From Prorocentrum cordatum (Eukaryota > Sar > Dinophyceae > Prorocentrales > Prorocentraceae), in NCBI GenBank assembly GCA_963575745.1, contig CAUYUJ010001473.1, forward strand, positions 1 through 25,000: a stretch of DNA of 25,000 nucleotides, written 5' to 3'. Below the pieces are notes generated by a model, which saw only the letters and a list, made by a program, of their open reading frames with translations, had not been told where the DNA came from and ran no database searches. Of the stretch, positions 9,858 to 16,900 are shown one piece after another. The stretch's first letter is position 1, and every line of letters begins with the position of its first letter. The position numbers and the translations under genes are program-made.

Positions 9858-10172
9858 GACGTTTCTGACGTTTCTCGCTACACAGCGTCTTGTCGCGCGC
9901 CCCGCGGGCGCGGAGCGCGCCGCAGCGGCCCACAAGGGCCGCGCGGGCACTCGAACAGCGGCCCCGGGAACCCGACCCCGAGGAGAGCAGGGAGGACCAG
10001 GGACCATATATAAACCTCAGAAGAGGGAGGAGGGGGCCGGGTTTCTGAAAAAAGGGGGCCCGTCAGGGCCCATGGGCGGGCGCCGCGCGCGCCCACGCCC
10101 GCGGGCGTCAGGCAGCGCGGCACGGCGCACGGCCAGGCCGACGGCCTCTTCGTGGGCCGGCGGCCGCACGGT

Positions 10173-10216
10173 GGCGGCTGGGCTCCCTTCGGCGCGGCGC
10201 GCTGAGCCCAGCCGCC
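10173..10216. repeat. Core-hairpin element, copy 1
   Basis: The 13-bp perfect arms GGCGGCTGGGCTC (10173-10185) and GAGCCCAGCCGCC (10204-10216) enclose the 18-nt core CCTTCGGCGCGGCGCGCT. Complementarity extends outward (CACGG/CCGTG) past a 3-nt bulge. Confidence 0.85.
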
Positions 10217-10254
10217 GTGGGGGCGGCTTCGAGGGGCTGGCTGCCCCCCGCAGT

Positions 10255-10297
10255 GGCGACCTCCACCCTTCGGCGCCGCGCGCTGTGGAGGCTCGCC
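10255..10297. repeat. Core-hairpin element, copy 2
   Basis: Arms GGCGA+CCTCCAC (10255-10266) and GTGGAGG+C+TCGCC (10285-10297) form 12 pairs with one bulged base. They enclose the core CCTTCGGCGCCGCGCGCT, identical to copy 1 except at core position 11. The arms are unrelated to those of copies 1 and 3. Confidence 0.85.
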
Positions 10298-10404
10298 GAG
10301 CCACTCGTGGGCTCCAGCAGGCCAGCACTGGCGGCTGCTCTCTCCTCCTCGTGCCGACTAAGGCCAGCTGGCCTCGGCCCCTCGCATGCCACGCGAGGGC
10401 GACG

Positions 10405-10440
10405 GGGATACACCCTTCGGCGCCTCGCGCTGTGTATCCC
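10405..10440. repeat. Core-hairpin element, copy 3
   Basis: The 9-bp perfect arms GGGATACAC (10405-10413) and GTGTATCCC (10432-10440) enclose the core CCTTCGGCGCCTCGCGCT. Further outward pairing (GGCG with CGCC) follows a small internal loop. Confidence 0.85.
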
Positions 10441-10479
10441 ACGCCGAGGGGCAGGCTGCCCCTTCTCTTCTGGTAGACT

Positions 10480-10640
10480 CTGATGTTCTCGAGCCTGCCG
10501 TACTGCTTGGCTCTGTAGTGCTCGAACGTGTGTCCCTCGTCCCAGTCGTGCTGGTCGAGGTGGTACTCCTGCGTATGCCATGCCCAATCATGCTGGTCAT
10601 CATGGTACTCGACCAACCGTAGTATATCCAATGCCCTCAA
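10480..10640 (-). pseudogene. Fragment of a His/Asp/Tyr/Trp-rich repeat protein
   Basis: The minus-strand frame carries two adjacent 14-residue repeats, EYHDDQHDWAWHTQ (10569-10610) and EYHLDQHDWDEGHT (10527-10568), followed by FEHYRAKQYGRL. In the shared EYH-DQHDW positions the two 42-bp units differ at two His codons (CAT/CAC) and one Asp codon (GAT/GAC), all at third positions, which suggests past protein-level constraint. No family is recognised. The frame runs on into GC-rich sequence that is probably not coding, and upstream the frame closes quickly. Related pieces lie at 11430-11730. It could be an exon of a repetitive protein or a decayed duplicate. Confidence 0.35.
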
Positions 10641-11300
10641 TCATGTAGCACCCGAGCTGATGTACAGGTAGGCGCTGATGTAGAGGAGTGGTTGTAGTGT
10701 GGCGGTCGTTTGTTTGTTGGCTGAGTGTGGGTTGTCGAGCGTGCTGGTTGGGTCGTTGGGGAGTCGGCTTGTTGCTGGTGTTGTGTTGATGGTCGTGGGC
10801 GCCCATGGCCTCCATGCACCGACTTCAAGTGGGGGTCTTGGCTGTCCCACCTCGTCCCGCTATGGCTAGGGGTCACAGTGCCCTCGGTGGGGGCGAACCC
10901 CAGGCCTGGTACTTATTATTGTCGGAGTGGGATGTCTCGGCTGTCCTATGCTTCGCCCTCGGGCGCTCGGGTAGCTCCTCCTTCTCCATGGGGATGGTGG
11001 GGGTGGCGAGCTAGGGCGGACCGCGGGGGCGCGGGTAGTGGCCGTCCTACCCCCCCCCTGCCCCTCACCATCCCCCCTGGTGGGCGCGGGAAGTACTCGT
11101 CCTTCCCCCCCGCCCTTCGAGCCCGTCTCGAAGTTTGATCCATGCCTCACCAGGGCAGCGTTGACTTGACAAAAGGTGTGCAGGGCCGTGCTGGGGATGA
11201 TGTCGGCATCGGTCAGTAGTGCGGCGGCGTCGTGTGAATCGCCCGCTTCCAGCCAGCTGGTGTCCTCCGAGTTGCATGTGACCCGTCACCGCCAGGATAT
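10641..11300. other. Unique region, no gene recognised
   Basis: GT-rich + strand (about 10680-10800), then ordinary sequence. Frames of 60-140 codons occur on both strands without motifs. A small GGGG-GCGAA-CCCC hairpin sits near 10887-10899. Confidence 0.4.
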
Positions 11301-11304
11301 CCAC

Positions 11305-11447
11305 AGCAAAACGTAGCGACCTGTGCCCGGGGTGTTCCCTCGCATTCGGGGCTTCCCCAGGACTTGCGTCCTAACCCAAGCAAAATTTGGCGACGATGCC
11401 TGAGGTCTTCCCACGCATTCGGGGCTTCCTCATGACTTAAGTCATGC
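11305..11447. repeat. 74-bp unit in two tandem copies, each ending in a hairpin
   Basis: Copy 1 (11305-11378) and copy 2 (11379-11447) share AGCAAAA, GCGAC or GGCGAC, and CGCATTCGGGGCTTCC. Copy 1 carries the inverted repeat AGGAC-TTGC-GTCCT (11359-11372). Copy 2 carries the perfect 16-bp palindrome CATGACTTAAGTCATG at the matching place (about 11431-11446). Confidence 0.7.
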
Positions 11448-11735
11448 CGCCGTAGTGCTTGTCGCCGAGGACGCTCGTCGCCACGAATGTACTGCCGTAT
11501 CCACAGTGACCGTGCCCATGCCTGTGGTGTTCGAAATAGTGCAGCATGGGGCCCGTGGTCATACTTGTCTCAGTAGCACCACCACATGATGTGCTTGACC
11601 CAATCATACTGGTCGCCATGGTGGTGCTTGTCTCCACGCTGCGCTGGCCTGGGATACTCGGTTCCCACATGCTGCTCGCTGATACTGCTTGACCTGCTTG
11701 CAATGTAGCTGCGCGGGCTCGGGGTACTCCCGTCG
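11448..11735 (-). pseudogene. Second fragment of the His/Tyr-rich repeat protein, frameshifted
   Basis: Minus-strand translation gives GTEYPRPAQRGDKHHHGDQYDW at about 11610-11665, a stop shortly after, and in another frame LHYFEHHRHGHGHCGYG nearer 11500. These echo the DQHDW and FEHYR motifs at 10480-10640. A further EYPEPAQ, 70 bp upstream in a different frame (about 11709-11729), matches EYPRPAQ (about 11639-11659). The in-frame stop and the 70-bp (non-triplet) spacing indicate decay. The family is unknown. Confidence 0.3.
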
Positions 11736-12100
11736 GTCTTGCTGCCCGCCTGCCAAGAGATGTCCAGATATATCCAAACATATACCGTGGGGCCTGGGCG
11801 CTATGCTGCCCTTACCCAGGGCGGTAGATACTCATAGAAAACAAATGCCAGAGTTGAAAGAAAAGCCAATAAACATACCAGTAAACATACTCGAGGGAGG
11901 GGGCACGCTCCGTCGCCTTTGAGGGATCGTGCCCACCCGCATGGGCGCTACGGGCCCCCCCCCCCTCGAGAATGGCACGCAATCGCAGTCCATGACAAAG
12001 CCATGCTGCATAGACAAATATCCTCGCAGGTCGCTGCCAGTATTGGGTTCATACAGTAGGTACAATGACCCTCTCTCGCTTGCTGCCACTCTGTAATATT
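11736..12100. other. 3' flank of the retroelement; nested inverted repeat, possible small ORF
   Basis: It contains a nested inverted repeat (11890-11970, annotated separately) and an AT-rich patch (11830-11890). On the minus strand an 85-codon frame (11832-12089) reads MAASERGSLYLLYEPNTGSD and continues with normal composition, but I recognise no family. Confidence 0.35.
11890..11970. repeat. Nested inverted repeat
   Basis: The outer arms CTCGAGGGAGGGGGC (11890-11904) and its near complement ending CCCCTCGAG (11954-11970) differ mainly in the length of the C run. Inside and overlapping the left arm, GGGCACG (from about 11901) and CGTGCCC (about 11928-11934) form a second stem with an 18-20 nt interior. 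Confidence 0.65.
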
Positions 12101-12102
12101 AC

Positions 12103-12180
12103 CAATCTGTACTCCATTCTTTAATACAATCTGCGATCCAATCTGAAAAGCTGCCAATCTGTGCACCAATCTGCAATCTG
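12103..12180. repeat. Six CAATCTG heptamers in the retroelement 3' region
   Basis: CAATCTG starts at 12103, 12127, 12139, 12155, 12167 and 12174 (CAGATTG when read with the minus-strand element). It lies 100-180 bp beyond the last stop of the element, in its presumed 3' UTR. Spacing is irregular, so this is not a simple microsatellite. Confidence 0.7.
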
Positions 12181-12283
12181 ATGGTCCGTCCCGTGGACGG
12201 GCAAATATGAAATAATACAGACAACAATTTACCCCAAATATTTGTGCAGGCAGTCGTAATACCGCGCGCTGCTGTGTCAGCTG

Positions 12284-12830
12284 CTAGCGCCGGTGGTTAC
12301 CCCATGTCATGTGACAGTCGTGGCCCAACTGCTCTGGCTCGATGTAGTAGTCCAGGGGGGCATAAAACCTGTGATAGCATTCATCCGGTTCGGCCCACAG
12401 TGCCTCTTCGTCAGCGAGCTGCCCCCAATGGGCTGCGAAGGCCGCTGCCATTGCCTTGCACAACTTTGAAGGATATTCTTTGAGGGGGGCGGTCCTCCAG
12501 CCGCCCCGGCCGTCTCGTCCGCAAGCTCTGTCGCGTCCGTTATGTCGGCGCAGCTGCCCCCCAGGTACTGCCCCAAGCTCTTGTGTGAGTTCGCTGAGGT
12601 GCACCGCCATCAGACATGTTGGCTCTCGCGCGGCCTGCCAAAACTGGCACTGGTCGATGTAGTGTAGTTCGACGTTCGTCTGCTCCAACAGCCAAAGCGT
12701 CTCCGCTCGCTGCCAGCTGCTCGGCGCTTGAGGACACCAGGTAGCTGGAGCAGGATGCTCGAGTACAGCGGATACATTGTACTGCAAGCCAGTGGTGATG
12801 AGTAGTAGCGCTGTCCTGTACAGCTCTCGT
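12284..12830 (-). CDS. C-terminal part of the retroelement polyprotein (LEHP / LKEYP segment)
   Basis: This frame takes over from the zinc-finger frame at 12824-12828, where the sequence GAGAG would restore continuity as GAG; a 2-nt gain is the simplest reading. It begins ELYRTALLLITTG, contains VLEHPAPATW (Glu at 12758-12760), a Cys/Trp-containing stretch (YIDQCQFWQAAREPTCL) and TAPLKEYPSKLCKAMA, and ends at a stop at 12284. I recall LEHP and LKEYP-type segments from uncharacterised dinoflagellate retroelement proteins. By position after GPPC, the EHP could correspond to the ENV motif of cytosine-5 methyltransferases; this is inference. The frame is also open upstream to 13096, but that part is an Arg-rich shadow. 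Confidence 0.6.
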
Positions 12831-13933
12831 TGGCAAGCGCTAGCTGTTGAAGCTCCGCTTGATTGGCTGCTTGTATGCCCCAGGGGAAGTCGCGTGCACG
12901 TAGTGGGCGTGGAGCTTTTCCCTCGGCGGCGTGCCAGCGCGATGAGCACCACGTCTCGCAGGGGGGGCCAGCTACGATGCCGAATATTTTGCCCTGTCGC
13001 ATCGCCGCGCACCAAAACTCGACGACGTCTGGCTTCGTCAGGTCGCCTTTGTCGGGGTCTATCTGCACGTCGATTGAGAATACTACCAAATTGCATTCCC
13101 GAATGTTAATCTCGAAGTGGTGCTGGAAATCCTCCACTCGGCGTCTACCTGAAAAAAGGTGCAGCAAGAACATAGCAGTAGTAACCATGGGCCTGCTCGG
13201 TGCGAATGTCCTTGCTGGTGGCGCCACTGCTTGAGGGGCCGCTGCTGCGGGCGGCGCAGGCGAGAGCTGGAGCTGATGTTGTTCGATGTAGTCGGCGAGC
13301 TTGATGTGTATGACCTGTTGAACAGGCACCAACGCCTTAGTAGCTCCATGACCCATTGCCTTCCTCGTCGCCACCGCCTCTCGTTCTTCATCTCGACGTT
13401 CGGCTGCCTCCTGCAAATCCATTGGAACTTCAATTGCTTGGAGTACAGCCAGGCACCTGGGGCACCTTCTCAGGTGCTTGAGTATGCGCGATCGCGTGAT
13501 GAAGTCCTTCCCGCGCCCAGGGCAGGTTGTCGAGCGGGCGAGTAATTCGGGGAGGTCGTAGCCGATGTGCTCCATGGTGCGGTGGCGCTTCCATGCTCCC
13601 CGAGTTTTTAGGGTCTTGCCACACTCATAGCATATGTAGCCACTGTGTTGTGCAGGTGGCCGTCCATCGAAGTTGGGCGTGGTCAGTCCAAAGTCTTGCG
13701 CAAGCCGGTGCAACTGCCTTTGCCATATCCGATGTCGATATATGTCGTGCTGCCATGCCTTGTACCTGAACCATGCACGCGTAATCATGGCTTGTGCGGC
13801 GTGCTCTTGCTGTGTTCGTAACCATCGTACAAGGCCCTTGATGTCGCTGCCAATGTCCTCGTCGTCTAGTACGACTCTTCTTATCCAATCCAGGTCCTCG
13901 ACGATAAGTACATTCCAGGCTTTACTGTCCAGA
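12824..13933 (-). CDS. Retroelement polyprotein: C2H2 zinc fingers and methyltransferase-like GPPCETW domain
   Basis: The frame is open upstream of its first ATG (13788) to about 13933, where it reads VLIVEDLDWIRRVV, so it continues the reverse-transcriptase ORF after a 1-nt shift. From the ATG: a classical finger with Cys53, Cys56, His69 and His74 (C-x2-C-x12-H-x4-H, 13567-13638); a second finger with Cys89, Arg92, His105 and Cys109 (13462-13524) in which the second Cys is replaced by Arg; an Ala/Pro linker; then LHLFSG (209-214), VVFSIDV (235-241), KGDL and VAGPPCETW (272-280; Cys277 near 12960). LxLFSG, acidic SID, GDL and GPPC occur in the order of motifs I, II, III and IV of cytosine-5 DNA methyltransferases. 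Catalytic activity is not established, and the domain is cut by a further frameshift at 12824-12828. Confidence 0.65.
13462..13638 (-). other. Pair of C2H2-type zinc fingers, second degenerate
   Basis: Finger 1 (13567-13638) has all four ligands. Finger 2 (13462-13524) has C-P-G-R where C-x2-C is expected, then H-x3-C. The Arg codon is CGC, one base from a Cys codon (TGC). Zinc fingers at LINE termini usually bind nucleic acid at the target or on the element RNA. Confidence 0.75.
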
Positions 13934-16900
13934 GTTCGTCGATGAGACGGCGAAGAAAAGGCGTGTCCACATGCACCATTCTGACCAGGTACATCAGGCG
14001 TCGTCGACGCAGATACATGTGGATCGGTACTTCATCACATATCAAGTAGATTTCGTCGTCCAAGGTGTGTACGTGCCCCGCACCGTGCCGCTGTTGCCGT
14101 GCGGCGGCTCGAAGACTCGCCATGTGTCTGCTCTGCAGCATCTGCTTCTGTTGTACTGTCAGCGGCCCCCATACTTCGCAGTCGTAGGTCAGCTTGCTCT
14201 GCGCCAGGGCCGTGAGGTACAGCATCTTGGCTTTGAGGTCGATGTGCGGCAGTCGGAAGATGGACTTCTTCAAAGGCCCCTCTGCAGATCTGTGATCGAT
14301 GATGCGTCTCATAAGGTTCGGCACCTCACCGTCGTCACTTGCCACAATATTGCCCAATGTGAGTCCCTGAGTCGTGACTTCAGCTGTGGTGGCATCAATG
14401 CTGGTCAGCAGTTGGCAGTCCTCGCGGTGCAATGTGATGGGGCTGGTCTGGAAAATCTTCGCCTTGATATGCTGTTTGGCGTGCCCGTCTATATGCAATA
14501 GAGCTTTGGTCTTCTTGGGGTGTAGGTCGTGCCCGAAGATCTTGAGTCTCCTCGCAATGATGGGCAATATATCAAAGATGCTGCTCTCGATTTTTGTGTT
14601 ATCCCTGAGTACGCACAGGGATGTCGCATCGTCCATGAAGGATACTTCTGGCAGGGTCCCTTCGTGATCTCGGAGCTGGCCTGTAGTGGTAATGGCTTGA
14701 TCTCCCGCTGGTGGTAGCTGCAATGAGTACGCCCCCGAGTGTAGCTCCTGCTCTAGCGGGCCCAGGGCGTGCGCGAAGCTGATGTTGAAGATGAGGTCGG
14801 CCAGGCCGTTGCCTGGGCGTGTGCCCTTGCGGCTCTCTGCGCAAAGCTCATCTCCACGTACTTGGAAGAATGTCATGTCGTGTGCTTCTTCCAGCTGAAA
14901 GCGAAGGTTCTCGTCTACGCCGTTGAGCGCTAGGTAGCCTGGTGCTGAGATCAACTGCTGGATGGCGGGCATGAGCCATTCAGGCGGGTCGCCTCCTGCC
15001 ATCACCTTTTGAAGCCAGGGCTTCTCACCCTCCCGCCCCAGCACGAACTCGCGGATGACAGAATAGAAGGCCTGTCGGAGGTCCAACAGGATGCCGACGG
15101 CGCTGAGGCGCATGCGCCTGCAGATCCCGAAGGACGCTTTGATGGTGTGGGTGGAGTACGCGCCTGACTTCTTCGGGATTCCGCCATGCTGAGTGACTCT
15201 CAGTAGGCAGCTGCAGACCCTCAACGTCGTTGAGCGGAGCCACTTATGGTAGTGCTTGGCCACTGTGTTGTTGAGGAGGATCGACCTGTAGTACTCCAGT
15301 AGGGCCCTCGTGCCGCTGCCCTTGCGAAGCTTCACTGCGATACCTGCCTTGAATTGGATTGGTTCGCGGCCTCGCAAGATCGTCTTCAGGACGACAGGAT
15401 ACCAGTGGCGGGCCGTCTCCTCGGGCGCGAGCTTGAGGATGTCGTCAAGGTTGCCATCGGGTCCTCCTGCTCGACCCTTCTTGCCGTCCGCGAAGCTCTC
15501 CACCAGGTCGTTGAGTGTCATGAGTAGGTGCTGCGAAACCTCGTCGGGTGGTGGTCTGTGAGTACGGCTGCAGTTGTAGCGGTCCGTGAGGTCGTACTTG
15601 TCCCTGATGTCTGCTGACTCGATCTTGGCGAAGTGCTGCAGCGTGGCACGGCTGATCTCGCTCTGGCTGCCCATGATGGTACCGTCGGGCTGCTGCATGG
15701 TGGGTAGCGCACTGTCGTATTTTGGTTTGCGGCCGCCGTGGATCAGAATCTGCTTGGTCAGCTGCCACTCGGTCCTGGCGTCTCTTGCTGTTCTACTGTC
15801 CGCCAATTTGCTACCGAGGTCGTGGAAGTACTGGTTGCGGTCGGTACTCAGCTGGTGCCTGAACGTGCCCCTCGTGTGGGCGATGAAGAGCCTTGCGGCG
15901 TCGTGCGCGATGCCGAGGCAGCCGGCGGTGCGGCTGAGCTGGCAGGCGCCCGCAAGGGCTGCCACTGAGCTAAACCAACCGTCTTCAACGCGGGCGTAGA
16001 CCGACGCCTCGTAGCAGAGCCTCTTGCGGAACACTTCTAGTGGTGCTGGATCCCCATTGTTAGTGTAGGACCGCGTGGAGCTCTCAGCATATCTGCGCAG
16101 TCGCAATAATCGCATGCTGGCCTCTGAAATTGTGGCGTTGCAAGGTGTAAGCGGGTCCCGTCCGAAATATTGCTTCGTCTTCTCGGCAATGAGTCCCGCC
16201 GTCTCGTGGTAATGTTCATTGACGTCGGCCTTCCATGGTGGTAATCTGGTGCTGTTCAGGTCCTGCTTGAATGCAGTGATGCACTCTGGGTTCTTGGGTT
16301 TGTTAGTGTCCAGCTGAGCGTTTCCCTTCAAGTTGCGGTGGCGTCCGATGATGTCGCCCACGACTTCAACCAGCACGGGCAGGTGATCCGTGGTCGTGTC
16401 GTAGCCGTTATGAGCGCCATTGCTCCTCTGCTTGCTGTACTCGTTATTCTTCTTGGCGGCCGGCTTTTGGAAATCCCTCAGTACAGTGCAAGCTGCGACA
16501 CACTTGAACAGGCAGGGAGCCATGGCGACGTAGTCGATGCGGTTGGAGACCCCGTCCTTGTGGCATGTGTAGTCGTCGCTGTTCCCGTAGTATGTGTTGG
16601 CGACATGTAGGTGGCAACTGGCGACAGACTCATGGAATTCATGTCCATTCTTGTCTGTCAGCTGGTTTGGGCCCTTCTGGCCCAGCCACAGTGTGTCCTC
16701 TCCATCCTTGTGTCCTAGTTTGGCATTCGCATCGATGAGCAGGATCTCTGGCTTCCATGTGTCGCACAGCTCTCCGAAGTGCTCCCACCATCCGCTGATG
16801 TCCTTGGCCTTCTTGTACGGGGCGTGGGCAACGGCGATGACGTGGTGGAACAAGGGGGCATGCACGCGGACAAAGAGCACCCTGGCCGAAGAGTGCAGTT

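Larger units (their letters stand above)
9875..10480. other. Very GC-rich unique region containing three related hairpins
   Basis: Open frames on both strands are Arg/Ala/Pro-rich and look composition-driven. The notable content is the three hairpins annotated separately (10173-10216, 10255-10297, 10405-10440). Confidence 0.5.

Noticed and set aside
10007-10014. TATATAAA, a TATA-box-like word
   Set aside because: No supported gene follows, and dinoflagellate promoters are not known for TATA boxes; a single 8-bp match is not evidence.
10885-10902. GGGGTTCG-type loop on the minus strand resembling a tRNA T-arm
   Set aside because: The loop is too short and there is no acceptor, D or anticodon arm around it.
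12831-13096. Upstream part of the open frame that ends at 12284 (Arg-rich)
   Set aside because: It overlaps the frame with the GPPCETW domain and reads as an Arg/Ser/Thr-rich shadow; only the part after 12830 is credible.
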